Of a stretch of 64,000 nucleotides of DNA, positions 42,577 to 51,837 are shown piece after piece (the first letter of the stretch is position 1; each line of letters opens with the position of its first letter). Location of the stretch: contig NZ_QXED01000005.1 of the NCBI RefSeq assembly GCF_003583365.1, positions 62,001 through 126,000 on the forward strand, in the 5' to 3' direction. Position numbers and translations under genes: made by a program. The notes under the pieces were generated by a model. It worked only from the letters and a program-made list of their open reading frames with translations. It had not been told where the DNA came from and did no database searches. This DNA is from Fibrisoma montanum. GTDB taxonomy: Bacteria; Bacteroidota; Bacteroidia; Cytophagales; Spirosomataceae.

Positions 42577-43952
42577 CAGGCTTGTCCTAAAACACGGTAG
42601 CGGTACAACTTGGACCGTTCGAGGATTGGGTTTACTCGTTTGTACGTACCATCGTTATATTCAAAAATTATTTCCTTTTCCAGCAAGCTCTGAATACCAC
42701 TATCAAAACCGATGGGATTGCCTGCTTCTAAATCGGATTTGATCGTTTTCAAAAGCTCAAATTCGGCTGGCTCAATGTATCGAGCCGTAGCGTTACCCAT
42801 TTGCTCAATGGCGTTTTCTACGGCTTCTTTAGTGATTTGAGTTGCATCATTATCCAGTTCCCAGGTAGCCTGCTCAATAATTCTGAGCAATTGCCGCGGG
42901 GAACCACCACTGTATCGAATTGCCAGATGGATAGTTTCGGGTGAGTCAAACAAACTTCGCTCAACTCGCTTACACACAAACTCTTCGAACCGTTCAATAG
43001 CATTGTGTACTACACTGCCATCCCGTTCTTCAATTTTGATGAATGGGAACGTAACCACTTCGCCCGAACTTCGGATTAGCTGCTCTTCCTTCATCAACTC
43101 AATAGGGAGCGTGAAGATGGTGTTGGCTTTAATTTGCCGAATCCGGTTCGATTCATTCAGAATAATGGCTCGTCTGGTTTCGGCTGTCATGGTCTTCTCC
43201 AGGCCGTCAACAATGAATAGTATTTCCCGACCTTTGTTCTCCCGACGTAACTGTTCATTAGTCTGCTCAATGAACGTGTTGAACTTGACCGAAAAGTCAC
43301 TGAATCGGTTTTTGATATTCGTTCGTATAGCTTCGGCGCGTTCGTAACTTCCCGAAAGTCCGGCCTTCAGTTTTGCCGTAATGCCTAAGAGTTTACCCAG
43401 AAGTCCGGAAAACGAAACCGGGTTTTCATTGCCAACTTCCAGTTCTACACTGCCCTCTGCTTTCAGATTTCGGTTAATTTCTTTGACCCGTTCCTGAAAC
43501 CAGATATTCATGCTTTCTAAAATAGATTCGTCTATAGATAGATCAACCTCCTGCGCTTTTTGTAGGAGCTTTTCTAACTGAAAAATTAGAATATCCATGT
43601 ACTGGATATTGTTCATATCCAGTTCAGTATCAACGTTACAGGTTACCACAAAAAAGCATTGCGGTGAATCAAGAAGCTGACAGTATTTGGCTAGTTCAGA
43701 TGTTTTACCTGAACCCCGCATGCCTGCCAGATATAGTAAAGTTTTATTGTAACGATTGGCTTGGTAGTCAAACTGGTATTTCCCGTCTCTAAACGTCACG
43801 TTTAAAATACGCATGACCCGACGCTCCTGGAAAGTACCTCTGAGGTTTTCAAAATTTACATAAAACTCATGGTCAGGGGTGACGGGCTCAAACTTGTTTA
43901 CAGCCGCATCAATTTCTTCCATTCTGGTTGCTTTTTGCATAATGTTGGGCAA
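42576..43952 (-). CDS. P-loop (STAND/AAA-like) ATPase of a two-gene cassette
   Basis: The 458-residue protein has a Walker A at about residue 75 (AGMRGSGKTSEL) and a Walker B near 245 (ILFIVDGLEKT). Between them is a region with coiled-coil character and Gly-rich helices (LLGKLLGITAKLKAGLSGS). The C-terminal part (about 330-455) has YSGGSPRQLLRIIEQA, a sensor-like motif seen in STAND/Orc-like ATPases, and a winged-helix-like end (LLEKEIIFEYNDGTYKRVNP). It is coupled to the downstream TPR gene. The GC content is lower than in the flanks. The pair looks like a sensor-effector cassette, but no toxic effector domain is visible. Confidence 0.85.
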   Translation of the reverse strand: MPNIMQKATRMEEIDAAVNKFEPVTPDHEFYVNFENLRGTFQERRVMRILNVTFRDGKYQFDYQANRYNKTLLYLAGMRGSGKTSELAKYCQLLDSPQCFFVVTCNVDTELDMNNIQYMDILIFQLEKLLQKAQEVDLSIDESILESMNIWFQERVKEINRNLKAEGSVELEVGNENPVSFSGLLGKLLGITAKLKAGLSGSYERAEAIRTNIKNRFSDFSVKFNTFIEQTNEQLRRENKGREILFIVDGLEKTMTAETRRAIILNESNRIRQIKANTIFTLPIELMKEEQLIRSSGEVVTFPFIKIEERDGSVVHNAIERFEEFVCKRVERSLFDSPETIHLAIRYSGGSPRQLLRIIEQATWELDNDATQITKEAVENAIEQMGNATARYIEPAEFELLKTIKSDLEAGNPIGFDSGIQSLLEKEIIFEYNDGTYKRVNPILERSKLYRYRVLGQA

Positions 43953-43974
43953 AAACCATAGTGTGTTCTTACCT

Positions 43975-44004
43975 CAAAAGTATAAAAAACGTGTTGAGGT
44001 TCAA
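43975..44004 (-). promoter_or_regulatory. Promoter of the ATPase/TPR cassette
   Basis: On the minus strand TTG (44004-44002) and TACTTTTG (43982-43975) are separated by 19 nt, an exact consensus match. The start codon at 43952 follows 22 bp after the -7 box. The cassette thus has its own promoter and a short leader. Confidence 0.8.
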
Positions 44005-44084
44005 CAAAACTGCACTTTGCTAAAAAGTCACTCTCTCAAACGGGAGAGGGGTTGAGATGAGGAAAGGTTTTAGTATCGTAACAC

Positions 44085-44115
44085 AAAAAACGGGGCCGCA
44101 ATGCGGCCCCGTTTT
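44085..44115 (-). terminator. Intrinsic terminator of the lipoprotein gene
   Basis: AACGGGGCCGC (44089-44099) and GCGGCCCCGTT (44103-44113) form an 11-bp stem with a 3-nt loop, followed on the minus strand by a U-run (44090-44085). It ends the lipoprotein gene 21 bp past its stop codon. Confidence 0.9.
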
Positions 44116-44135
44116 CGAATTGGGCATTGACAAAC

Positions 44136-44588
44136 TTAAATCCGTTTTACCTGAATAACCGCTTCCGGCTTGACCTCGACCGGGCTGGTACCGGGGTAGG
44201 GGCGCACTTCCTTCAATATGAGCTGATAGCGCTCGGTACCCAGCTGAACCGTGGTTGAATCCTGGGTTTTCTGCGGAACACCACAATCGCCGAGGCACAG
44301 AATTCCTTCCCGGCTTTCTGTTCCCTGGCTCAGCAGGTAGAATACGTTGGCATTGCCGAACCGAACGCAAACGACATTGGCCGGGCAGCGGCTATCTTCA
44401 ATTTTTTCGATCTGTAGGGTGGCGTCCTCGCCAACGCGGGCCGACTGGCTGGCAGCTACTACCAGCGATCCTTTATCCTGCGGAAGAGCTTCGTTTTCAA
44501 CTGAACTCTGGCAACCTACGGCCAGTAAACCGCCCAGCAGTAGAGTTAAAATGTGACTATGTACGCGCATACGTATTCGCAACTTCAT
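44136..44588 (-). CDS. Putative lipoprotein, unknown function
   Basis: The 150-residue protein has a lipoprotein signal (HILTLLLGGLLAVGC, lipobox AVGC). The mature part has four cysteines in two close pairs (SRCPANVVCVRFGNA, then GILCLGDCG), probably disulfide-linked outside the cytoplasm, and a beta-rich C-terminal half ending in VIQVKRI. Proteins of this pattern occur in Cytophagales, but no function is known. It is monocistronic, transcribed away from the receptor at 44895, with a perfect dyad in the shared upstream region. Confidence 0.8.
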   Translation of the reverse strand: MKLRIRMRVHSHILTLLLGGLLAVGCQSSVENEALPQDKGSLVVAASQSARVGEDATLQIEKIEDSRCPANVVCVRFGNANVFYLLSQGTESREGILCLGDCGVPQKTQDSTTVQLGTERYQLILKEVRPYPGTSPVEVKPEAVIQVKRI

Positions 44589-44894
44589 GTGATCGTTAGT
44601 CTAATGAGTCCGATCGGCTCAAAACCGTTGCAAAACCCCCGTATTTTTTAACTCACATAACCATGTGATAGCCCATCACATGGTGGTAACGCCATTTTAT
44701 GCCCTACGTCGACCGTTCGCTCAAACGATTGGTATCAAAGGCAACCCTGCTCCACCAATGGTACTCTTTCTGTGCAACGGTTGCGCCGGAGTGCCCTCTT
44801 TAGCCCGTAACCGATTCACATCTTTGTGCGATTGATGAGCGTTGCCTAACCTGCCAACTTTGCAGCAGTCAACCAGTCAAGATCACAACAGACA
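44589..44894. promoter_or_regulatory. Divergent intergenic region with a perfect 10-bp dyad (operator candidate)
   Basis: ACCATGTGAT (44660-44669) and ATCACATGGT (44675-44684) are a perfect inverted repeat with a 5-bp spacer, shaped like a dimeric regulator site. CATCTTTG before the receptor start (near 44818) is one base from TAnnTTTG. No gene is seen in the 306 bp. Confidence 0.5.
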
Positions 44895-47417
44895 ATGAAC
44901 AGTAAACAACGTCTACTCATGAGCGATCTACTAACCCCATCCTTGTTCGACACGCTGGTGGTTAGCATTATTCTGATGGGCCTCTTTGGCCTGACCGCTA
45001 CTGCGGCCTTTGCGCAGCATCTAGCACGGACAACTGTATCGGGCGATGCGAAAACACCGGCCGGTAAACCACTGGAATTTGCGACCATACTGCTGCTTAA
45101 AGCCGGCGATTCAACCCTGGTGAAAGGCGCAGCCGGCGACGCAGATGGCCACTATAGCATCGATAACGTCATGCCGGGTACGTACCGGATATCGGTAACG
45201 GGCGTAGGGTATCAGAAAGCGTTTTCGGCGCCCTTTACGGTCGAAACGGGTCAGGCGCAGGTGGCCGTACCGACGCTGGTGGTACAGGAAGATTCGCGGA
45301 CGCTGGGTGAGGTGAAGGTAACGGCCAAAAAGCCCTTCATCGAGCAGTTGGCCGATAAAACCGTCGTCAACGTCGAGAACAGCATCGTGTCGGCGGGCGG
45401 TACGGCCCTCGACGTGCTGGAAAAAGCGCCGGGCGTTCTGGTCGATACGCAGAACGACCGCATCAGCCTGAAAGGACGCACCGGTACGCTGGTGATGATC
45501 GACGGCAAACCGACGTACCTCTCGGCGCAGGAGGTGGTGAATCTGCTGCGGAACACGCCCAGCAACGGCATCCAGAGCATCGAGCTGATTAGCAACCCGT
45601 CGGCTAAGTACGATGCGGCCGGCAACGCCGGAATTATCAACATCCGGCTCAAGCGCGGCACCCGGAACGAAGGTACCAGCGGCAGCGCTACGGTTGGATC
45701 GGGCTACGGTCGGTTCCCGAAAGCATCGGCGGGCCTGACCCTCAACCACAGAGCCGGTGGCTGGAGCCTGTTCGGCAACTACAACTACGATTATAACGAA
45801 CGCTTTGGCTCAGTGGATGCCCGGCGAATTTTCGGGAAAGGGGACTCACTGACGACCGTGCGGAACCTCGGCTACCGGCCGAGTTCGTCCAGAAACCACA
45901 CGTTCAAGGCCGGGGCGGATTATGCACTGGGTAAGCGTACGTCGGCCGGGCTGATGCTCAACGGGATGGTGAGCGATAACCAGGCGCGGATCGATAACAG
46001 TAACCTGCTGTACAACGCCGGGGGCGAACTGCAGCAGAACGTAACGATGGTGAACGCTTCGACGCGGGGGCTACAGCGCATCGCGGCCAACGTTAACGTC
46101 AAGCATACGTTCGACACCCTGGGCCGAAACGCCGGACCGCGCGAGCTGACGGTCGATGCCGACTATTCGTACGTCAGCATTGATCCGCAGGACAACATGC
46201 GGACCCGCTTCCTGAACGCCGTGGGGGAGGAAGTACGGCAGCCGTTGGTTCAGCGCAATACGCCCCCGTCGCAGGTGACAATCCGGGCCGGCAAGTTTGA
46301 CTACGTGCATCCGCTGAGCAAGAGCGCCAAACTGGAAGCGGGCGGTAAAATCAGCTACGTTACGTCTGATAACGACGCTCGATTCGAAACGCTCGTCGAT
46401 GGCAATTACGTGATCGATCCGCAGCGGACGAACCACTTTCTATACGACGAAACCATCAGCGCGGCTTACCTCAACGGCAGCAAAGACTGGCAGAAATGGT
46501 CGCTGCAAGGGGGACTTCGGATGGAGCATACCCGCTCGCTGGGCAACTCAGTAACCCTAAACAAGGTGGTGGACCGCAACTATGTCAATCTGTTTCCAAG
46601 CGTATTCATGACCTATACCGCCAGTAAGAACCACCAGTGGCGGACGTCGTACAGCCGACGCATCGACCGGCCTAACTACCAGGATCTGAACCCGTTCGTG
46701 TACGTTATGGATACGTATACCTACTATCAGGGTAACCCGTTCCTGCGCCCGCAGTATACCGACGCGTTCCAGGTGGGGTATACGTACAAAGGGCAGACGA
46801 CCGCCAGCCTGAGCTATAACCATACAACCGACGTAATCACCGGTGTCAATGAGCAGATGGAACAGATCATGCGCGTTACGACCGTCAACCTGGCGAGCCT
46901 GAAGAACATCAACCTGAACGTGGGCTTCCCGCTGACGATCACCAAATGGTGGAATACGCGGCAGACGGTCGATGTGTTCTACAACGCCTACGACGCCGAA
47001 TATGCCGGGGAGCGGCTGGACTACCGCCAGGTTTCGGCCAATGTCACGTCGAACCATAGCTTTGTGCTGCCTCATGGGTTCACGGCCGAACTGTCTGGTT
47101 TTTACAACTCGCCGTTTGTGTACGGCATGCTGAGGCTCCGCGCACTGGGTCAGGTAAGTGTCGGGGTTCAGAAAACGCTCTGGAACAAAACCGCTACGGT
47201 TCGCCTGAATGTCAGTGATCTGTTTCAAACCATGCGGCCGGGTGGGGTCATCAACCACGGTACCACGAACGTGACGTTTACAAACCGCTTCGAGAGCCGC
47301 GTGGCTCGCCTGACGTTCACCTACAACTTCGGGAACCGCAACATAAAAGGAGGTGGTCAGCGCCGGTCGAGTGCTGAAGAAGAACAGCGTCGCATCGGCG
47401 GGGGCGGGTCGAATTAA
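44895..47417 (+). CDS. Outer-membrane beta-barrel receptor (CarboxypepD_reg-like plus TonB-type barrel)
   Basis: The 840-residue protein has a signal peptide (IILMGLFGLTATAAFAQ, ending near residue 40), a carboxypeptidase-regulatory-like domain (about 50-125: VSGDAKTPAGKPLEFATILLL), a plug (GTALDVLEKAPGVLVDTQNDRIS, then IQSIELISNPSAKYDAAGNAGIINIRLKRG) and an OMP_b-brl_3 barrel with aromatic strands to LTFTYNFGNR. It is a paralogue of the protein at 32769, sharing the same domain order. No transporter partner or siderophore gene is adjacent. It ends at the (GTGGTTT)n hairpin. Confidence 0.9.
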   Translation: MNSKQRLLMSDLLTPSLFDTLVVSIILMGLFGLTATAAFAQHLARTTVSGDAKTPAGKPLEFATILLLKAGDSTLVKGAAGDADGHYSIDNVMPGTYRISVTGVGYQKAFSAPFTVETGQAQVAVPTLVVQEDSRTLGEVKVTAKKPFIEQLADKTVVNVENSIVSAGGTALDVLEKAPGVLVDTQNDRISLKGRTGTLVMIDGKPTYLSAQEVVNLLRNTPSNGIQSIELISNPSAKYDAAGNAGIINIRLKRGTRNEGTSGSATVGSGYGRFPKASAGLTLNHRAGGWSLFGNYNYDYNERFGSVDARRIFGKGDSLTTVRNLGYRPSSSRNHTFKAGADYALGKRTSAGLMLNGMVSDNQARIDNSNLLYNAGGELQQNVTMVNASTRGLQRIAANVNVKHTFDTLGRNAGPRELTVDADYSYVSIDPQDNMRTRFLNAVGEEVRQPLVQRNTPPSQVTIRAGKFDYVHPLSKSAKLEAGGKISYVTSDNDARFETLVDGNYVIDPQRTNHFLYDETISAAYLNGSKDWQKWSLQGGLRMEHTRSLGNSVTLNKVVDRNYVNLFPSVFMTYTASKNHQWRTSYSRRIDRPNYQDLNPFVYVMDTYTYYQGNPFLRPQYTDAFQVGYTYKGQTTASLSYNHTTDVITGVNEQMEQIMRVTTVNLASLKNINLNVGFPLTITKWWNTRQTVDVFYNAYDAEYAGERLDYRQVSANVTSNHSFVLPHGFTAELSGFYNSPFVYGMLRLRALGQVSVGVQKTLWNKTATVRLNVSDLFQTMRPGGVINHGTTNVTFTNRFESRVARLTFTYNFGNRNIKGGGQRRSSAEEEQRRIGGGGSN

Positions 47418-47420
47418 GGT

Positions 47421-47497
47421 TCGTGGTTTGTGGTTTGTAGTTTGTGGTTAAACTGTAGAACTACAAACCACAAACCACAAACCACAAACCACTTTTT
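47421..47497 (+). terminator. Heptamer-repeat hairpin with U-run after the receptor gene
   Basis: Repeats of GTGGTTT on the left (47423-47450) pair with repeats of AAACCAC on the right (to 47492) and five T follow (47493-47497). The stem is about 28 bp. It terminates the receptor transcript and lies just before the nitrilase-family gene. Confidence 0.8.
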
Positions 47498-47528
47498 CCT
47501 ACCTTTACAAGTCACCATCGTCTGTGTT

Positions 47529-48494
47529 ATGCAACCCATCAAGATTGCGACCGCACAATTTGAGAATGCCAGCGGTGACAAAACGTTTAACCTGCAACGT
47601 ATCGACGAGCTATCGGCGCGGGCTGCCAGACAGGGCGCTCAGGTCGTTGCCTTTCACGAATGTTCCATTACGGGCTATACCTTCGCCCGAAACCTGTCCC
47701 GGGCGGAGTTGCTGGCTGTGGCCGAGCCCATCCCCGATGGAGAAAGCATTCAGGCCCTGACGGCCATTGCCCGCAGAAACGACATCGCAGTGTTGGCCGG
47801 TCTGTTCGAAAAAGACGAGCAGGATCAGATTTTTAAAGCCTACGTGTGCGTCGACAGGAACGGGCTGGTGGCCAAGTACCGGAAGCTCCATCCATTCATT
47901 AATCCGCACATCCTGCCCGGCGATCGATACGTGGTGTTCGACCTGTTTGGCTGGAAATGCGGTATCCTGATCTGCTACGATAACAACGTGGTCGAAAATG
48001 TGCGGGCCACGGCCTTGCTCGGAGCGGATATTATTTTCATGCCGCACGTAACGATGATGACTCCCTCGACGCGGCCGGGCGCCGGTTTTGCGGACCCGGC
48101 GTTGTGGGCGAACCGGGAGAACGATCCCACCTCGCTGCGGCTGGAATTCGACGGCATGAAAGGCCGGGCCTGGCTGATGAAATGGCTGCCCGCCCGGGCG
48201 TATGACAACGGTATTTACGCCATTTTTGCCAATCCCATCGGCATGGACGACGACCAGCTGAAAAACGGGTGTTCGATGATCATCGATCCCTTCGGCGATG
48301 TCGTTGCCGAGTGCCGCGAACTGGGCGACGACATCGCCGTTGCTACCTGTACCCCTGAGAAACTACAGCAGGCCGGTGGCTATCGGTATCGCAAAGCCCG
48401 CCGACCGGACCTCTACCGCGACATCATCGGACAGGCCCACCAGCCCGAGCAGAAAGTGGTCTGGCTGAACGCCGAACAACCGATTGAGGAGTAG
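47529..48494 (+). CDS. Carbon-nitrogen hydrolase (nitrilase/amidase superfamily)
   Basis: The 321-residue enzyme starts at 47529 (MQPIKIATAQFENASGD); the upstream frame extends into the hairpin and is unlikely. The catalytic triad is complete: Glu44 in FHECSITGY, Lys119 in KYRKLHPF and Cys149 in GILICYDN. Such enzymes hydrolyse amides or nitriles such as N-carbamoyl amines; the exact substrate is not predictable. It converges with the membrane protein at 48570, separated by a strong hairpin. Confidence 0.93.
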   Translation: MQPIKIATAQFENASGDKTFNLQRIDELSARAARQGAQVVAFHECSITGYTFARNLSRAELLAVAEPIPDGESIQALTAIARRNDIAVLAGLFEKDEQDQIFKAYVCVDRNGLVAKYRKLHPFINPHILPGDRYVVFDLFGWKCGILICYDNNVVENVRATALLGADIIFMPHVTMMTPSTRPGAGFADPALWANRENDPTSLRLEFDGMKGRAWLMKWLPARAYDNGIYAIFANPIGMDDDQLKNGCSMIIDPFGDVVAECRELGDDIAVATCTPEKLQQAGGYRYRKARRPDLYRDIIGQAHQPEQKVVWLNAEQPIEE

Positions 48495-48512
48495 CTGATA
48501 CCTGTTCCTCGG

Positions 48513-48550
48513 ACGTGTGCCCTCACCTGCACTTGAGAGGGGGCACACGT
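48513..48550. terminator. Hairpin between convergent genes
   Basis: ACGTGTGCCCTC (48513-48524) pairs with GAGGGGGCACACGT (to 48550, one bulge or wobble), filling the 75-bp gap between the nitrilase-family gene and a convergent membrane-protein gene. No long U-run is present. Confidence 0.65.
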
Positions 48551-48569
48551 CTGGGGACTCAGGCACACT

Positions 48570-49046
48570 TTATTCGTCTGTTTCGGGCTGTTCGGCTGTT
48601 GTTGTGCGTTTTCGAATCAATTTCCGCTTGGCTTTAACGATGAGCAGCACGGAACCAATCAGAAACACCAGCGCGGGCACATAGAAACGGAGGTGAACGG
48701 TGTCGATAACCAGTGCGAATTCGTCTGCCGACAGCATCAGAAAGCCCTGATACAGTATGTCGAGCCACAGAAAAGCCACGGCCAGGCACACCAGCAGCCA
48801 GACGGATTTTCGGGGAGCAATAACCACCGACCAGACGTACAGCCAGCCCAGCAGCGCCAGTCCGGCCAGGATATTCTGCGGAATCGGTCCGGTAAAAACC
48901 GCCATTACGTTCCAGACGATGATGGGCTGAACGAATGTGCCGTCGCTGTAATTCACCAGCATGAACGACAACACCGTCAGCAGGGCCAGCCGCCGGATAG
49001 CTGCCTGACGGATCGCCACGATATATTCATAAGGTGCCGACTGCAT
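48570..49046 (-). CDS. Four-helix membrane protein, unknown function
   Basis: Starting at the ATG at 49046 (MQSAPYEYIVAI) the frame has 158 residues and four hydrophobic segments (about 15-32, 45-65, 72-92 and 115-140). A basic C-terminal tail (RKLIRKRTTT) follows. The longer start at 49127 adds a hydrophilic stretch with no support. No family is recognised. It lies between convergent and same-strand metabolic genes without clear linkage. Confidence 0.65.
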   Translation of the reverse strand: MQSAPYEYIVAIRQAAIRRLALLTVLSFMLVNYSDGTFVQPIIVWNVMAVFTGPIPQNILAGLALLGWLYVWSVVIAPRKSVWLLVCLAVAFLWLDILYQGFLMLSADEFALVIDTVHLRFYVPALVFLIGSVLLIVKAKRKLIRKRTTTAEQPETDE

Positions 49047-49205
49047 CGTACGTGTCGTTTGTCCACTCCGGCAAAGGAGTGGTGTTTTCTGGTAATGACG
49101 TCCAGAGCGCCCGTTCGTCACTACCACCCCCTCACGCCCATTTCTGATCCCGGACGTTTTCGCTTTTTACAGCGGGGTAAAAACGCTGCCATGTATTGTG
49201 AAGAA

Positions 49206-51041
49206 TTATTTAGCCGGAATCTTCCCGGACGCCAGCAGTCCGGCCGGTACGCTGAGTTCGCCGGTGTGCGGGTCAATTAGTCCGTTCTGTTCGTCTTCAA
49301 TGTTGGTGGCCTGCGTGTAGACGTCGCCGGCAATGGATCGGTTCCGCAGTTCCTGCTTGAACTGCCGGATGCGTTCGGCGCGGTTTTCGGGGTCGTTGGG
49401 GCCGCCGTAGTCGGCAAAGCCGAAACCGCCCCATTCGCTCACCAGCAGCGGCACCTGGCGCCGGTAGAAAAACGGATCGCCTACCACGAGCGGGAAAGCC
49501 GCTACGCCTTCCAGCTGCCCTGCCACGAGCCGGTCGAGGAGGTCGCGCCAGCGGTCCGGATCGGGCGTGTAGAGGTGGGCCGTCAGCAGATCGGATTTCA
49601 GGCGGCCTTCCAGCGAGATGTGGTGCCAGCCGTCGTTGTCGACCACCAGAAACTGCGGGTGATTGATCAGCATGTAATGGTACAGGTCGATGATGTACTG
49701 CCGCGTTTCGGCGTTGACGGCAATGTCCTGAGCGCCCCAGTCTTCGTTGTAGAGACTCCAGATAACGACCGATGGATGGGTTTCGATGAGGGCCAGCATC
49801 CGGAGCAGTTCGGCCCGGTGGTTTTCGCGGCTGCGGTGGCTCGAACTGTGGGGACTGGGCACTTCGACCCACAGCAGCATACCCATTTCGTCGGCGAGAT
49901 TATAGATACGCGGATCAACCCCGGCAATATGCACCCGCACCAGATTACAGCCCAGTTCTTTCATCGCCTGCATGTGCCGCTTCATTTCCTCGAACGTAGC
50001 GGTGCCGGGCTGGTAAAGAATACCGTCCAGGTAAATCGACGTATTATTGAGGTACACGCAGCAGCCCCGGGCTTCAATCTTCCGCAGACCGAAATGCGAT
50101 TCAATCTGCGCCGGATAGCCGCTGGAGTCGATCAGCTGCGCTACCAGCCGGTACAGATGGGGCGATTCGGGCGACCACAGCTCTGCGCCCGGCACTTCGA
50201 TCACGACGCGCTGCTGTTTCTGCCCGGCCTGCAGGCGCAGCGGGAAGTCGGAGGTTGCCAGCAGATCATCGGAATCGCGCTCATACACATGGAGCCGCAG
50301 CGTATACAAACCGGGATCGTGAATCCGCGTGGTGAGGTTAAACCGAACGAGCTGATCTTCTACCACGCTGACCACCCCGACCCTTGACCGTAGCCGGTTG
50401 CGCTCCACTGTTTCGAGCCACACGCTCCGAATGGCCCCGGTGTAGGTATGGTACCAGATGCCCCCCCGTTTATAGACGTGAGATTCCTGCTTCCCCCGCG
50501 GAATTTCGGCGTCCATGGTGTCGGCGATGCGAACGGTCAGCCGGTTCATAGGCTGCAGGCATTCTTCGCCGAGTTCGTACGAAAAAGAGGTGTATTCGCC
50601 GTAGTGGACCTCTTCGCCTTCGATGGTCTGGAGCGGATGGCCGTTCAGCCAGACGCGGGTTTCGTAGCCGCAGGCCCCGAACGTAAGCTGAATCATGGTC
50701 CGGTGGAGGGGCTCGGTACGGGCGGGGAGTTCAAATTCGCGCTCATACCAGGCTATAACTTTATCCTGCCAGCCGGTTGCCTGCTGCTGCCCCTTGGCCT
50801 CAGCCATGTGCGCTTCGATGGACCCCGGCCAGATGGCGATGTGCTCATAGTCGCGGCCGAGAAACCAGCGTTCCCGCATACCGCTGTCGTTCGGGTCGAG
50901 GCAGAACCGCCATTCGCCGTCCAGGAGAATATGGTTATTGGGTCTGAGAACCGCTCTGGGAAGTGGATTTTCGAATCGCTCGGTCGTCTGAACTTCTTCT
51001 CTGCTTACTGCCGAACTAAAATTAAGGTGCTGAGAGTCCAT
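49206..51041 (-). CDS. Glycoside hydrolase family 2 enzyme (beta-galactosidase/glucuronidase-like)
   Basis: The 611-residue enzyme has the GH2 order: jelly-roll sugar-binding domain (about 30-200, LLDGEWRFCLDPND), immunoglobulin-like domain (about 205-310) and TIM barrel (about 315-600). The acid/base Glu is in IWSLYNEDWG and the nucleophile Glu in LVSEWGGFGF. No signal peptide is seen after the preferred start at 51041, so it may act in the cytoplasm on imported oligosaccharides. It is shorter than E. coli LacZ and closer to beta-glucuronidase-type members. It is transcribed alone. Confidence 0.9.
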   Translation of the reverse strand: MDSQHLNFSSAVSREEVQTTERFENPLPRAVLRPNNHILLDGEWRFCLDPNDSGMRERWFLGRDYEHIAIWPGSIEAHMAEAKGQQQATGWQDKVIAWYEREFELPARTEPLHRTMIQLTFGACGYETRVWLNGHPLQTIEGEEVHYGEYTSFSYELGEECLQPMNRLTVRIADTMDAEIPRGKQESHVYKRGGIWYHTYTGAIRSVWLETVERNRLRSRVGVVSVVEDQLVRFNLTTRIHDPGLYTLRLHVYERDSDDLLATSDFPLRLQAGQKQQRVVIEVPGAELWSPESPHLYRLVAQLIDSSGYPAQIESHFGLRKIEARGCCVYLNNTSIYLDGILYQPGTATFEEMKRHMQAMKELGCNLVRVHIAGVDPRIYNLADEMGMLLWVEVPSPHSSSHRSRENHRAELLRMLALIETHPSVVIWSLYNEDWGAQDIAVNAETRQYIIDLYHYMLINHPQFLVVDNDGWHHISLEGRLKSDLLTAHLYTPDPDRWRDLLDRLVAGQLEGVAAFPLVVGDPFFYRRQVPLLVSEWGGFGFADYGGPNDPENRAERIRQFKQELRNRSIAGDVYTQATNIEDEQNGLIDPHTGELSVPAGLLASGKIPAK

Positions 51042-51185
51042 ACTGGTCTTGATAACGTTGAGGGCGACAAGGGCCAGTCCGGGTCGGTTGTCTGGCCTGG
51101 TCACCACATTGACCTCTCTAACTGCAAATTGTCCTGAGTAGTTTTAGAATAGTACTAACGCACCAGAACCTCTCAACGAATAGCC

Positions 51186-51743
51186 TCAGTCAAACTGGCC
51201 GGTCAGGTAGGCCGTGAACTGGTCGCCGGCTTCCTGCACGGTCGTATTGTTTGGTATGCGAACCAACCCCGGCAGATCGATGGCCGACAGGGCCGCAGCC
51301 CGCTGTAGCCGCTCATCGATTGCAGCCTCCGTTTCGCGGCCCCGTTTTACGAGCCGGTCGCGGAGGATGGTCCGGTCAACCTCGATTAGTACGGGACATA
51401 AACCGGGGATGCGTCGCCGGGCTTCGGGCAGGTATTCGCGGGAGCCGTTTACCACCACGGTCAGGCCCGCATTCAGCCACGTTCTGACTTCAATGCCAAT
51501 GCCATAGCACAGGTGATGACTTTCCCAGTTCAGCACAAACAGGCCCTTCGCTAAACGTAACTGAAACTCGGCCAGGCTGAGGGCTACGTGGTTCTCGCCG
51601 GCGGCTTCGGGGGGACGGGTAATGTAGCGGTGGGCAAACACAACGCCCGGGTGGCCATCGAGTTGCTGTCGGGCGTATTGAAGCAGACTATCTTTGCCTG
51701 CTCCGGAGGCTCCCATTACGTAGACCAGCGTGCCGTTTTCCAT
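51186..51743 (-). CDS. phnN: Ribose 1,5-bisphosphate phosphokinase (PhnN)
   Basis: The 185-residue kinase has a P-loop (GASGAGKDS) at residues 11-19, the guanylate-kinase-like RYITRPPEAAGENHVALS segment that binds the substrate, and VVVNGSREYLPEARRR. PhnN makes PRPP from ribose 1,5-bisphosphate in phosphonate degradation. No other phn gene is in the window, so here it may be a stand-alone PRPP route or part of a distant system. The start and length match the family. Confidence 0.88.
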   Translation of the reverse strand: MENGTLVYVMGASGAGKDSLLQYARQQLDGHPGVVFAHRYITRPPEAAGENHVALSLAEFQLRLAKGLFVLNWESHHLCYGIGIEVRTWLNAGLTVVVNGSREYLPEARRRIPGLCPVLIEVDRTILRDRLVKRGRETEAAIDERLQRAAALSAIDLPGLVRIPNNTTVQEAGDQFTAYLTGQFD

Positions 51744-51837
51744 TTGCCAAGAGCGTTTGTTTTCCCGTAGTAAAAGTCAGAAGGCACTGTTAGTCAATTA
51801 TTAGTCGACCATCAGGTCTTAGTAAGAAACGGGCCGA

